Position numbers and translations under genes: made by a program
The notes under the pieces: generated by a model
What the model was told of the DNA's origin: nothing
Seen by the model: only the letters and a program-made list of their open reading frames with translations
Databases searched by the model: none
Origin: Udeniomyces pyricola
Taxonomy: Eukaryota; Basidiomycota; Tremellomycetes; Cystofilobasidiales; Mrakiaceae
NCBI GenBank assembly: GCA_039545295.1
Contig: BCIK01000007.1
Location: 174,892-238,891, forward strand
Direction of reading: 5' to 3'
DNA length: 64,000 nucleotides
Part shown: positions 12,242 through 24,014 of the stretch, one piece after another
How the letters are laid out: every line of letters starts with the position of its first letter
Numbering within the stretch: position 1 is the first letter of the stretch

Positions 12242-13052
12242 TCAATCGTCGAACATCCCTCCCGGATCAGCTTCATGTCCTTTCCTTCTCTCCTCATCAC
12301 CAGCAATGGTCTGGATGGATCGTCCTTGTCTCAGCCCATCGAGGTCGTCTCGCCAGCCTCTGAACGTGCGGAGCATGGCATTCGCTTCGGGACTGGCTTG
12401 TCCTGCCGAGTCACGAAGGCGATTGATCGCCAAGCTGAGGGAAGCGGCAAGGTCCGATAAGATACCCCCAAGCTCGTAGGGGTTTCTGATGAGGTATCAG
12501 GAAGAATCAAGTTACGCAGCCAGCAAGAACGGTGCAATTAGCACGTTTGTTCGAGAATGAGATGTAAGATCAGCTATTACGCAGTCAGGCTGTGTTCAGA
12601 GATAGAGTCAACCCAAGACTTACCCAGTAACGCCTCGAGGGTCTTCAGTCTGCCCTCTCGCCTCAGCTCCTCCTGGAACTGGCGTATCTACAGGACCAGG
12701 AATGGCAGGTGGCGGCCCAGTGCGGGTACCGGCACTGGCTGACGTACTGGTCGGTTGCAGAGTGTTGACTTGTGAATGAATGCCGTGTTGAGGCGAGGCC
12801 GAAGGATCTGCATGCGGATAGACCTAGAATTTAACGGCCATCGTAATTTCAGTACAGGAAAGACGAGTTGATGAACGTAGGGCGCCCGGCTTTGTTAGAG
12901 AGCAAAGACAAACTGTGAGAGATAAGGGGATCTGTGGATCGGATACGCACGCCGCCTGGATTGTGAATTGTTGGACGTGGACCAGTGTCAGCATCCTGGA
13001 AGGCTGAGGGAAAGGATGCGGGAGGACCCCCGAGAGAACCGCCTTGGGACAT
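12242..13052 (-). CDS. Hypothetical protein, 181 aa
   Basis: I do not recognise this protein. Three exons (13052-12951, 12823-12624 and 12485-12242) join in frame with standard borders. The N-terminal half is disordered: Gly/Pro-rich (SQGGSLGGPPASFPS), then Thr/Ser/Pro-rich. The C-terminal part looks like a folded amphipathic helical segment (YELGGILSDLAASLSLAINR, then LRTFRGWRDDLDGLRQGRS), followed by an acidic end (GGMFDD). A disordered arm plus a short helical bundle would suit a small subunit of a nuclear complex such as Mediator or a kinetochore assembly, but that is only a guess. It shares a 356-bp divergent promoter with LSB6. Confidence 0.65.
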
Positions 13053-13408
13053 GTGTGGTGTCTATGTGTTGAGACGTCGAGCTTGCGTCGAGATGCTGAG
13101 TTGCTGGTGATCAGGAGGGACGGAATAACGCGATTGAACCTCAATCAAGGCTTCGAGCGCGCAGGACGACTAAGCTAACATGCATCCTGTAGTGATGACG
13201 AGATTGCGCACGAGAGGGGGAACGCCTCCCGCAGCAACCTTCGCCCCCGACATCTGTTCACGCCCACACCAGCTCACGTACACGCCTAGCCAGCGCCAAC
13301 TCATTTGCCCCGTTCATCCCTGTTCATCCTTCCCTCAGCTCTGGATACTAGAAGCATAGCACCTTTCCCCTCACCACACCATCTCACTCGTTCGCGCTTG
13401 CTCCCACC
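13053..13408. promoter_or_regulatory. Bidirectional promoter region, unknown gene / LSB6
   Basis: This is a 356-base spacer between divergent start codons. It is C-rich near the LSB6 ATG. No TATA box or recognisable operator is seen. Confidence 0.5.
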
Positions 13409-16400
13409 ATGGTGTCCGGCTATCAACGCCTCGCTGCGTCGACACCTCCCCCATCTCCACCCCTTCTACCCATCGCTCTCAGCTCCAAGGCAACCCAACT
13501 CTCCCCCTCTAGATCGTACAACCGCGTAGATCTCGGAAGTGTCGAGGCTGGCTTCTCTCAATGGATCAGAACCGTCCGTAGTAAGACCAAAATCAGTAAG
13601 CGGTCGAGGACCCGGCGGTATGCGAGGAGACAGGAAATGAAGAAGGAGCTCATGGAAAGCGTATTTGGTCTGGGTGGTCCTGTGAGTGATCTTGCGATGC
13701 GTGGCGGGATCGTACGGAGAAGACTATGACTGATCATGCAAAACCACGACTCCTGATTGATGTAGGAGGACGCTCTCCGCACGTTGCCCTCCACACTCGG
13801 TCTTTCGCATGAGACGTTTCAAGCGTCAGTCGGCAGTTCTGAGTCGTCGTTTGGCCGTTTGATAATTCGTTCAACCCTCGAGCTGGTCACTGACAAGATA
13901 CCTTATACGTAGTCTGGTGGCATCAGTCCAGTCAGCTATCGATGCAGGCGTACATCCCAAGATGATATCAAAAGGCAGCTCAGGCAGCTACTTTGCCCTC
14001 GACCCCTCAGGCACGATTGTCGGGTGAGCAGCCATGGCTTTCCAGTGACTGACCTTGATTCGTGTGATCACATCCAAAGCTAACACACTCATCACTCTTT
14101 TCTCAGCGTTTTCAAGCCGAAGGATGAAGAGCCTTATGGTCGACTAAATCCAAGTATGTCACAGTGTTATCTCTAATGAACAATCTGGTCCTTGACACGC
14201 TCTTTGTGACTCAATATCTGATCGAGTCCTTGGCCCCTAGAATGGACCAAATGGGTCCATCGTACTTTTTTCAGCTGGGTTGGTTTCGGACGGGCATGTC
14301 TTATCCCCAATTTGTCGTACATCTCCGAGGCGGCTGCTTCAAGACTGGACGCAAGACTGGGGCTTGGTATCGTTCCCCGGACCGAGCTTGCATCTCTCTC
14401 GACTCCAGCGTTCTTCTACGAGTGGATCACAGTACGTTTCTTTTCATCTTTACTTGATCTCAGTCATCCATGCAGTACCGACCCATGCCGAATGGCCCTG
14501 TCTAATGTTAAATAGAGAAACGCGTACGCTCGAGGCAAGCAACTTCCTCCCAAGATTGGGTCAATGCAGGTTAGTCGTCTCGTGCTAGGTCTATTGTCAC
14601 ATCGTATCATCACTTGGTGAGACTGACAGGCTGAGTTGTCCTGTCTTCCTTGTCTCCCAGGCGTTCATGTCTGGATACAAGGTAAGCGTGGTTCATGTGC
14701 ACGTGCTCATCGTCTTTCTCAATCCTGACGATCTTTGAGAACATGCATCTGCGTTTGGTCTTTATTTTCGTATGGGTCTTCATTCACCGTTCTTCTTCAA
14801 CTTCTGGATCGTCGATACCATCCTGGCGACTTGTAATTGTTGCACAGGATGCTTCTGACTGGGTAAATTGGAATCGCTTCCCATGAAACAGTGACTCATC
14901 TGACCTGGTCTTGGCTTATACGATATTTGGGACTGACCAGACCCGCTTTCATGTCTGCTTTTCTCTCCTCGCTTGGCACGCAGCTACATGAGCATCCATG
15001 GCCTGGTCTTAGTCCCGATGAAGACGAATCCAAAAGCCGGTCGAGACATTGTAGACGATGCCTGAGAGCTGGAGCTCTCGTCTGTGGTCGAGCAGGAGCC
15101 GAGGAATGGTCAGACGAGGAGGAAGACGAAGACGAGTCGGTGGATGCGGGGTTCCGATGGACTAAACAACTCAGAGCAGACTTTCGAGAGCAGCTCGAGA
15201 GACTCGTCTGCCTGGACTGGCTTATGCGAAACACGGACCGTGGTGCGTAGACATCTGTTCAATCCCCTCGCCTGCCCAACGCTACCGAAGAGGCATTATG
15301 AGAACTAAATTAATCTCTTTGGATCGCTTGTATCATCAGGCTTGGACAACTTCGTATGCTCCATCGCTGATTTTCGTCGAGGCACCAAAGAGGAGCCTGG
15401 ATGACCATCTGATATCTGATCGTGATGCCACCGTATCCCTGTTTCCCTTCCTTTTGCATCTACAGATGGTCAAGTATACGCCTGGCACCCCATCTCCCAC
15501 TTCCAAACCCGTGATATCCACCGCTCCATCCTCTACCCACATGCTTAATCGAACTCCCGAGCAAAGTAACACGGATGCATCCAGACCGAGGATCTCTATC
15601 GCTGCGATCGATAATAGTCTATCTTTTCCCCATCATCATCCCGCAGGTACGAACGACTCTCTCATAGTTTCCTACTCGACCAGATCGCTGACTCTATCCT
15701 CTCGTGTTGATTCTAACAGGTTGGAGAGCTTACAAGTTCGGATGGCTTTACTTACCCGCTTCTCTCATTGGCGAACCGTTTAGTCCGGCCATCCGCCAAC
15801 ATCTGATTCCTTTACTCTCCAGTCCCACCTGGTGGGCCAAAACAATTGACGAACTTCGGACTCTGTAAGGCGGGTCATTGATTGCATCTTCCACAACGGT
15901 GAAGGGATGGCTGAAGTAGGCAGCACTGTTTTTCCCGCAGGTTTCAGTTTGATGAGGATTTTTCAGAGGCGATGTTTGAGAGACAGGTGTCCGTGGTAAG
16001 CATATATTGTCGTGCTTAAAATTTTGATGCTTTTAGTTGTCAAGTTGTGCTACGCTGACAGACTTGCATGCACTCTGTAGATGAAAGGCCAGGGCGTATC
16101 TCTGCTCGAGTCTTTGAAGCATTTGGACGAAGGTGTGTTTGCTATTCAGGTTGAGTCTCCTCTGGACGTGACAAAGTAGAACTTTCTAATTTTTTTGTTA
16201 TCTCGCCAGGACCGCTTGAATTGTGCCGCAGGGATCTCTTCGTCGTCGTCGTCGATGAGCTGGAAGTTCCCGATTCCTCTGAAGTTGCTCGAAAGATTGC
16301 CGAAACCGCTGGATCAGGGTCGAACCTGTTGCCTACCTCTCCGACGTCTCCGAGTTCTCCGACGCCTCCTTTAACCCGTTATTCCCAGTCGTTCACCAAC

Positions 16401-17204
16401 ACGTCGCATACGAACTCACGGCCTGACCTAGCGCGCACCGGCAGTTCCAACGGATCCAATAAACCGGCCGCTTTCGACCAAACTCCAAGACCAGCACCGG
16501 TGACACCTCGGCTGTTGCAGTCCAAGAATGCCTCGGGCGTAGAGGTTTTACAAGCGATGGAGAAAATCGACTCGGCTGAGCGACGCGTCTTCCTCCGCGG
16601 CGGCCGGAGGAGCCAGGAAGAAAGTGATGTGGATTACGACGATGGTGAAGAAGACGATCCCGATGATTCGGCGTTCCCTTCCCGCTCAGCGTTCTCAGAT
16701 GGGGAGGAAGACCGAACGTCCCCGGCTGGGGCATCGAGGTCTCGCGTCTCAAGGACGAGGCAGATGAATCGACGGGCGTTCTCTCGCAGTTTTGGATCGA
16801 CGACGGGCTCGCTCAACGCCATCTTTGAATCGGAGGATGGCATCAAGCGAAAGGGTGATAAACGCGACGAGCGTTCCTGGGATCGAAGCAGTCACGATCG
16901 GGCCGAGGAAGGATCCTTGCACGATAGGTGGAATGAGGTTCCGGGAGGCTCAGACCTGCAGGCAGCTGAGGAGGGATCATCAAGCCGATATGGCTGGGCG
17001 GCAGGTGACGGTCAACGAACAAGGATCGTTTTGGTGAGTGACTATCACTGCCTTTCCTCTATATTCATCTCGCGTCTTGATTTCTCACGACTCAGAGGAC
17101 AAAGTCGTTGATAACGCACTCGTGTTTCTTTTCTGATGCATCCTGGGCGTTGACAGGTTGAGAGGCTGAAGAAAGTTGAAGATAGGCCACGCTTTGCATT
17201 TTAA
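13409..17204 (+). CDS. LSB6: Type II phosphatidylinositol 4-kinase
   Basis: The enzyme phosphorylates phosphatidylinositol to PI4P on Golgi, endosomal or vacuolar membranes. Exons at the 5' end are 13409-13681, 13766-13824, 13913-14023, 14107-14153 and 14241-14431, and many more follow. Conserved blocks are the nucleotide-binding KGSSGSYFALDPSGTIVGVF with FKPKDEEPYGRLNPKWTKW, the Cys-containing ACLIPNLSYISEAAASRLD, the SGYKDASD...HPWPGL segment, the catalytic DWLMRNTDRGLDNFM, and the metal-binding IAAIDNSLSFP. WRAYKFGWLYLP and the C-terminal lobe LSSPTWWAKTIDEL come next. A Ser/Thr/Pro-rich insert of roughly 40 residues lies between the catalytic YTPG and the IAAIDN block. The C-terminal third (about 16290-17030) is disordered and acidic. 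The last short exon ends RLKKVEDRPRFAF before TAA at 17202-17204. The start was chosen as the first ATG in frame with the kinase. Confidence 0.93.
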
Positions 17205-17353
17205 TGGTTGTGTGTCGTATCTTTCTGCCGACATGTTGTTACCTTTCTTCCAGAACTTCCAGAAAGAGAGAAGAGGGGGGGGGGAGTCTTCTTTTTGGTT
17301 TCTTTTTTTTCGTACTCTTCTCACGATATTATGGCTTGCTTCAGCTCATTCGA

Positions 17354-19128
17354 TCAAGCTGGCGGGTAAAACCCTGCCCAAAGAGCTGTCGAGATAGCTC
17401 CCCAACAAACGACCCAAGCCAGATACATTCGTCCCCAGGCCCCTATCCGCTGACCAGCTACAGTTGTCACCCCTCCTGCCGCCTCGGCTCGATACGTCAC
17501 CAGCTGAGCGACGGCCCAAGCCACGACAGGCATCGTTTGAGCGAGACGCAAGGCGATTTGAACGTGCGAGTTGAAGAGCAGAAGGGCTGTCATGGCGCAC
17601 GAGTGGAGAATAAAAGGTAAGAATTGCCATTGGGATAGGACGGGTGGATCTCGATCGACACTATTGGTAGGTCTTGCTTTAGATGAGGTCGAGCTAGGTG
17701 GTGTCCAAAAGAAACGGAGAATGTAAGGGCGAAGGGCGGTCCAATGGGCGTAGCTGAGGACGCCGTAGATGGGGAGTGAGATGAGAAAGTTGGGTAGTTG
17801 GGCTAGGGTCCAATAACGGAGGAAGCCAACGTCCCTATACATTGAAAGTGAAGATGGGGAAGGGGGAGAGGATCGGAAGAAGACCAAGCAGAAGGTGTTC
17901 GGCACTTTAGAGTCATAGTTGAGTGAAAAGGAAATAGTTGTGGGTTGAAGGAGAGAGGCCTCACCAGTACGCGGCCTGGACGTGCGAATAAAGGAGTGGT
18001 AGTCGATTCACACACCATGAGGCCGGCGACGACGAATGCAAGCATCGCTCTACGTACGCCGTGCGTTGGGAGAGAAAGAAAGGGTATACGATCCCGATGG
18101 TCGAGATGATGCATGCAAACGAGCGAGAAGGTACCTAAAAGAAAACTCAAATCGACCAAGACAAGAATCAGAATTGGGCGGTCAACGGCCACAGAGAAAG
18201 GTAAGGGAGGGATCCCTCAGGAACAGGTGGCATTTTGTTTGTAGATACCCTTGATGGTTTGAGTGTCCCTTCGAGGGCTGGTCCAAAGATGAGGTTCCAC
18301 CAAACGAATCCGGCGTTGATGATGCCGACTGGTCGAACGCTCGTTGCGAAAGAGAAGCACGCTGTCGAACCGACAAATTGACCAAGCGCAGCGAGTCGGC
18401 CCGAGTGTCGCTTGTGCGTCAGAGGGGACGAGACGAGAAGCATGCCGCTCAAAGTCGCAAGGGCGTACAAGGGCTCGGTGTATGGCGAGACGAGAGCTCC
18501 GGGCGAAGGCGAGAGGATGTAGAGGATGGAGGCCAGTCGAGCAAAAGCCAGGGAGGAGGTCAGATGGAGGGTGAGACTATAAAGCGGAATGAAGACAATA
18601 AGTCAATGACAGAAGAAAAGCCAATCAGGCGGAAGGCTACGGGGACGATGGTATCCCTGCGTTGACAAGTCTGAGCAAGACTGGCATCAAGCAAGAACCA
18701 CGCGAGAAGACTGACCAGTAAAAGACGATTACAGCGCCGATACCAGCAACCCAGCTTGTCAGGACACCCCCTAGAACCAGATCCTCCATGGTAAGGAGTG
18801 ACGCGTCACCCAGGGTGTTTGATCGGACGCGTTGGACGAGGAGGCCAGCAGCGCGTATAGTCGAGATCCAGCCCCAAGCGAACGCGGTTTCCTGCTCGTG
18901 AGCGTATGCGGCCCGTTGGGCTACGGGTAAGAACCAAAGGACGTCCCATCGGACAAAGGGTTGGAGCAACGAGCTCGAGGGAAGGACGTCATTGGGCGAG
19001 ACATCGAACAAGGGAAGGAATGTGGTGATGAGCTCGAGGGCGACGGTGATAAGTAGTCTATACGCCAAGGCTAAAGCGGCGAGGACGATGAAGGGCCGAC
19101 GATGGAGCAGGTTGGTGAGTTGGGTCAT
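17354..19128 (-). CDS. GPI18: GPI mannosyltransferase 2 (PIG-V)
   Basis: This ER multi-span enzyme adds the second mannose to the GPI precursor, using dolichol-phosphate mannose. The N-terminal segment has a first membrane helix (FIVLAALALAYRLLITVAL) and the lumenal block FVRWDVLWFLPVAQRAAY...HEQETAFAWG. This matches the PIG-V RWD...HEQ signature. A later exon carries LYILSPSPGALVSPYTEPLY, the family PYSES-like motif, then TSVRPVGIINAGFVWW. Near the C-terminus YRDVGFLRYWTLAQLPNFL matches YWNVGFLRYYELKQVPNF of the family. The frame ends with ALWAGFYPPA at 17354. The start at 19128 (MTQLTNLL) was preferred over an upstream in-frame residue because it sits directly before the first hydrophobic helix. 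The gene converges on LSB6 with a 149-base spacer. Confidence 0.9.
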
Positions 19129-19506
19129 GAGGTTGAGGTCATGAGTATGAACAGATGGGATACCGATGGTGATAGTCAGTGTCAACAACTGGCTGTAGAA
19201 TCGCCATCATCATCATCATCATCATCAGTACCATGATGAGGCTGTAGCACGTCGCATGCATGTCACTGTCGCGCCGCCGCGAGGCTTGACCCTCTGCGCG
19301 CTGGTACGCACAACGTACACCTCGGCCGTTTCGGGCTTGGCCTCGATGAATTCAACATATAATATACGCTCACCACCACATACATCATACCATACACCCC
19401 ATCGGTCCTCGCCCTGGCTCCTGTATCCTCATAGACCCATAGAACCGTTCTCAGCACTTCGCCTATCCTTCTCCATTTTCTTCGCCATCATCTTCAACCT
19501 CAATCG
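19129..19506. promoter_or_regulatory. Bidirectional promoter region, GPI18 / flavin reductase
   Basis: This is a 378-base divergent spacer. It contains a (CAT)n run at about 19205-19226. No other element can be named with confidence. Confidence 0.5.
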
Positions 19507-20456
19507 ATGCCGCCCTGTCCCTCCTTGTCCAACGCGCTCAAGTCGCTGATGCGTAGAGTTCCTCAGGCAAGTCCTCCGAATCATGTTCGTTTCCCTTCTT
19601 TCCGTCAAAAGCTCATCGACGTGCTCTTTTTCTCTAGCCAGTATCGATAGCGACCGTCCTCGTTTCAGACCCTCAGCCCCACTATCATGGTGCAACGCTC
19701 TCCTCCCTCACTTCCATCTCGCTCGCCCCGCTACCGCTTCTGGCCTTTTCTCTCCGACTTCCTTCAAGACTCGCTGCATCCCTCAACACCTCTACCAAGA
19801 GCTCCGCCTCCGATTCAAGAGTCACTTCAGACTTACCCGCAGTCCCACTGCCACCCACCATCATCTTGCACTACCTCTCTTCGTCTCAAACCCCACTTGC
19901 ATCGTCCTTTGCCAAGGCCCTTCCTGCTCCTCCTACCTCGTCTACCAATTCCGCTGCTTCGCCCACTTCCATACCTTCTGGATCCACCTTGAAATTGCCC
20001 ATACCTCCTACCTCGCCGTTCTTCACGCATCCCTTTCGCCTCTCACAAGAAGGTCTCCCGATTCTCCAAGGCTGCGTCGGGGCGGTCTCGTGCCGGATTC
20101 TCGGCTCGATACCGCTCTCCCAATCGGGCCTCTCCGATGTAGGCTTCAGCTTGGGTTCGCTCGTCTCTTCGCCTTCGTTCACGCCAGCTGCGTCCAAGGA
20201 TGGACAAGACGGAGCCAATGAGGAACAAGTCACGTCGGAGCTCTACATTGCCGAGGTCGTCCGCATGGAGGATTGCTCGTTCCACAGCGACGTAGATAAA
20301 GCGGCAAGGGACGAGCAGAGTGTTGGCCTGCCCTTGGTATACCACGATCAGAAATACTGCGGGATCGGGGCGCTGGACGTCAGCCGGACTAAGACGGAGT
20401 CCTCGGAAGGAACGAGAATCGAACAATATCGCGTGGAAGGAGGGATTGCCCGATGA
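19507..20456 (+). CDS. Flavin reductase-like domain protein
   Basis: The predicted FMN-binding split-barrel protein (DIM6/NTAB, RutF-like family) has 292 aa. There are two exons, 19507-19566 and 19638-20456. After MRRVPQPVSIATVLVSD comes the flavin-contact block HYHGATLSSLTSISLAPLPL followed by LAFSLRLPSR, as in flavin reductases (HGMTLSSF.S.SLDPPLV.FSL). A Ser/Thr/Pro-rich insert is followed by the barrel strands ending LPLVYHDQKYCGIG, which matches the family's PLVYH..x.Y end motif. The substrate and partner enzyme are unknown. The single intron appears to start with GC rather than GT (CAG|GCAAGT). Splicing there joins MRRVPQ to PVSIAT, exactly the conserved family junction. Confidence 0.85.
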
Positions 20457-20774
20457 AACTATCGTTTACGACACGTGCTCAGGCTTCTGTCACTACCCTA
20501 TCAGAGCATTCGTGAAGGCTAACGCGAATTGCTCGTCGTTGCATATCCACTAATGTTGCACTTTTGTAGCTGATGGTAGATGTCGGTCTTCCATGCGCTA
20601 CGAAAGTCTGAAACTGATGGAGAATGAAGGGGCGCCATTCAAGTAGTAGTTACCCCTTTTTTCCCGCCCCTTTTCCTGTCGGCCAACCCCGCAAACGCTG
20701 GGTCACTCTCCTTCCTTGAACTTCCACTCGTTTTGTCTTCCCTGATATTCTCTCAGCTTACCGTGCATCCGACT
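20457..20774. other. Intergenic spacer
   Basis: These 318 bases lie between two plus-strand genes. They must hold the 3' end of the flavin reductase gene and the promoter of the Cys-rich protein gene. I see nothing specific in them. Confidence 0.5.
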
Positions 20775-22839
20775 ATGCCTCCTCGACGATCCCGCCTTCC
20801 ACGCCTGCCTCGCTTCTCCCAGCTAGTCCGACTTTTTTTCCTTTCCGCCCTCGTCGCCCAAACTCCTACGGGCGTTCAGGCCGGGGACGCCGTCCTCAAC
20901 GCTAACTGCTCAACCACCAACAACAGACTCGATCCCAACACCCATGCATTTATGCAAGATTGCGACAACCATGGATGTAGGGAGCTTTTGCCTTTAGCGA
21001 GAGTCAGGTTTGGCGTAGTCTTTATACGAATTGTTCCAAACTTGTACTGAGACCTGGTTTTGATGCTCTCAGATTGCTCAGGTGCAGGTATCTGCTTACC
21101 AAAGCAGTGCAGAAAGGACGAATATCCCTTTGGGTTCAAGCCGGGAGAGCTTTTGCCTCCGCTCTGCCCGTCGGGCCAGTTTTGTCCGTGAGTGGTTGAA
21201 ACATGTCTTGCCATTTTGATTGGAAAGTGAGCTGATTGAAGCATTTGTAACGTTCTGAACGTGATCCACTAGAGACGAGGAGAGTGGATGCCTACCTTTG
21301 GTGCCGCTGGGAGGGGCCTGCCAGTTGAATCGGGATGGTAAGTTATTCGTCTTACTGTCCGAATCCGTCTCGAAGCATCGATCTTTGCTCATTGTCCAGC
21401 GCCCTTTTATGCGTACAGATGAATGTGCTCCCTCCCCAGTATCCTTCACATCCGCTGCTCTGACTCCCATCCTGTCCAATACTCTATTTCCGACATCTCT
21501 TGGTTCGGGTCTTCTGAATCCTGGCTCCAACCTAGGTGCTCAGTCCCCCCTTGTTACCTCACCTGTCAAAAGGGATCAGACCTACCTCGCTGCCCCGTCC
21601 TCCGTCGTGCCAGCGAGCTCCATCATCGTCAGCAAGAACTCGGCCCTCAAGCCCAAGATTGGGGGAGTGATCTGCCTTCATCTCGTATGCACGTCAGTGT
21701 GGCTTGTCCGCAGATTAGTGATCCCCAGGATCTGTGTGGGAATTCAGTATTAACCAGTTTCATTGTTTGCGTTGTTTGCGTGTGTAGGCCGGCCAATGTC
21801 ACCCTGTCGTCGCCTTGCATCACGGATGAGACCGTTTATATCGGCTACTCACCCTCCGGTCAAGCTTTTACGAATGTCGTTTCACGCGACAACTGTCAGC
21901 AGCCCATGTTCTATTGCGACAAGACAGCCAAGGTCTGCCTCGAAACTAAGGCCGTTGGGGAGACGTGCACGGCCGATAAAGAGTGCTTGAGCGTGAGTCA
22001 CCTCGTTGGGGGTCTTTGACTCCCACCGATATCTCTTGGCCTTTACGGTTGAGTCTTGACCGACGTTTGTTGACGTCAATCTTGTCTCCTTGTCCGGCCT
22101 CGCCTGTCCGTTGCAGTACAACTGCAATACATCTGGCGTTTGTGCCGATCCACCCGAGGCACCCCATAAGATTGGGGCTCTCGGTTACGTTCTGGTCGTG
22201 CTTGCAATCCTCATTCGTAAATCCCTTGTTTATTCGAGCAGCGGAAGTGCACACTTGGCTCTGTATCTCGTTCTAAATCCCTTTTGTTTTGCAGTCATTC
22301 TTTTCCTTGTCGTTTTTCTATACGCTGTCCACAAAAAGTGTTCGGCGAAGAAGCGTGCGGAACTTGATGAATACTTCAAAGAGCAGCTTGCGTACGTTGT
22401 CCAGCGCTATTCATAAGGAGAGTGGTTTCGTCCTGACTGCTCTTCAATCCCAATTTGAACACACACACAAAACGTCTTTGTTGGTTCTTTGTCTCTCATT
22501 CACGCCCATAGTTACCGAAACTCGATCCATCAGCTTCAAGACGCTGTCACCAAATATGCCGGATCGTCGGAATCCAACGTCAACTCGCTCCCTCCTTACC
22601 AACCCCAAAGCGGCAATCGGGCCGAATCGGCTAAGGAACGTTCCGAGTTGGAGTACGGAGAAGAGAAGAAGGAGGATCCCGGTCATTACTGGGAGCAAGA
22701 CGAGTTTGACGACGAGCCGCCGACGTTAGGGTACGATGACGGCAGAGGAAGTGCACTGCGGACCGGTGATGGAAGGACACATATGCCAGTCGAGCATTGG
22801 GACGAGGTTGACCTGAGAGGATACGGTCGGAGGATGTAG
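20775..22839 (+). CDS. Uncharacterised Cys-rich type I membrane protein
   Basis: I do not recognise the family. The 461-aa model has eight exons: 20775-20976, 21073-21187, 21273-21337, 21419-21692, 21788-21992, 22117-22216, 22295-22391 and 22512-22839. A signal peptide (hydrophobic core about residues 18-30, cleavage after VQA) leads into an extracellular region with EGF-like Cys spacing: NHGYCSGAGICLPKQCRK, LCPSGQFCPD, GGACQLNRDDECAP, GETCTADKECLSYNC and TSGVCADPPEAP. A Ser/Thr-rich mucin-like stretch separates the two Cys clusters. One membrane segment (about 306-331) is followed by a basic stop-transfer KKCSAKKR. The cytosolic tail of about 130 residues is acidic and rich in Glu/Asp. The architecture suggests a surface sensor or adhesion receptor, but that is inference only. 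Confidence 0.8.
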
Positions 22840-23156
22840 CATGTAAAGGCGAGAGGAACCTGGCGGATCTCGACGAGCTTGAAGCAATCACGTGGTGTTT
22901 GCCCGAACAGAAGGAGTGCTGGCTTTCTGCGGAGTGGACATCCGGTGGCCCCACTTCCTTCCCCTCTCTCCCGGGCTGTCATGACGTCTCTTCGCTTTCT
23001 TCCCCTTTCTAATTTCTCTTCCAGCTCTATTTAACTTCCAATCTATCCGCTTGCTCCTTCCAACCACAACCCCTCTTTTCCCATCTCCTCACACCCTTCC
23101 ACTTCGCCACACCCTCAAACTACTCAATCGACCACCTCCTTCCCTCCTACAAAGCC
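22840..23156 (+). promoter_or_regulatory. Promoter of the Hsp12-like gene with CCCCT (STRE-like) sites
   Basis: Three copies of CCCCT, the stress-response-element core bound by Msn2/4-type factors in yeast, lie at 22961-22965, 23002-23006 and 23070-23074. A TGACGTC (CRE-like) sits at about 22982, and a TATTTAA-like sequence near 23025. The gene's family is stress-induced in other fungi. The C-rich base composition here could also produce CCCCT by chance. Confidence 0.4.
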
Positions 23157-24014
23157 ATGTCCCAACAAAACCGACAAGACTTCACCGACAAGGCCGCCAA
23201 CATGGCCAAGCCTGATAGCCAGAAGGGATACCTCGAATCTGCCACCGACAGTAAGTTCATGAGCTCCGACGCCGTTCCCCAGTTTGGTGTGCATATCCCG
23301 CTGCGCATGTATGCGGCGATATGACTATCGCTTACTTCTGCTCTATCACCTGACTGACGACCATTTATTCTCTGTCCTGTCCGTCTGTGCTGTTACTTTA
23401 GTGGCCAAGGGTACCATGGACTCAGCCATGTCGACGATCCAACCAGAATCTACCAAGGTCCGTAGTTTGTTGTTACTGAGTCGTTATCATCAACTGTGAG
23501 ATGGATGCTGTCTCTTATCCCGGACTCAACTCACTCCTCGTGCCTCTCGCTCTCTGTGCTTCTATTCCTGCCTTGATGCCGTCTCCTAGACCATGGGCCA
23601 GCAAGCGGGCGACACCGTTAGCTCCAACCAGAACGAGAACATGTCGTCGATGCAAAGCAAAGGTAAGTTCCGTTTCATTGACCCTACGCATTCACCTGTG
23701 ACAATGTCCGTGGTCGGCCTCTGTCATGTGACTGCTACAAACGTTTGGCTAACGGCGCACTTTTCTTCCGGTTCGTGCTCCCATCCTTCCATCTATTCAT
23801 TCAGCCCAGGGCGCTTCTAACAGCATGGCCAACACCGTCGCCGGCACCGCCCAAGGTACACTCGATGCTGGTGCGTACTCGTTTGTTCATCTCTTTAGGG
23901 TCAGGTTGGACCAGACGTTTCGGTGACTAACAACTTCGTCCGCTATTTCTCCTGCCTCACTGTATGCTATCCACTGTCCCTGCAGCCAAGGACATGGCTG
24001 GCGTTCAGCGATAA
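23157..24014 (+). CDS. Hsp12/Hsp9 family stress hydrophilin
   Basis: The protein is a small hydrophilic stress and membrane-protection protein of 105 aa. Its five exons are 23157-23250, 23402-23457, 23590-23662, 23805-23870 and 23986-24014. The start MSQQNRQDFTDKAANMAKPD then SQKGYLESATD matches the conserved fungal Hsp9/Hsp12 opening (R..F.DK....KPDSQKS..E...D). The rest is a repetitive Ala/Gly/Ser/Gln/Asn-rich amphipathic sequence (AKGTMDSAMSTIQPES, QQAGDTVSSNQNENMSS). There is no Cys and no stable hydrophobic core, as expected for the family. In yeast such proteins bind lipid membranes during heat, osmotic and stationary-phase stress. The upstream region holds STRE-like sites. Confidence 0.9.

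Noticed and set aside
22289..22729. 146-aa plus-strand frame within the Cys-rich protein gene
   Set aside because: It is a shifted reading of exons 7 and 8. The chosen frame encodes the membrane helix and splices cleanly.
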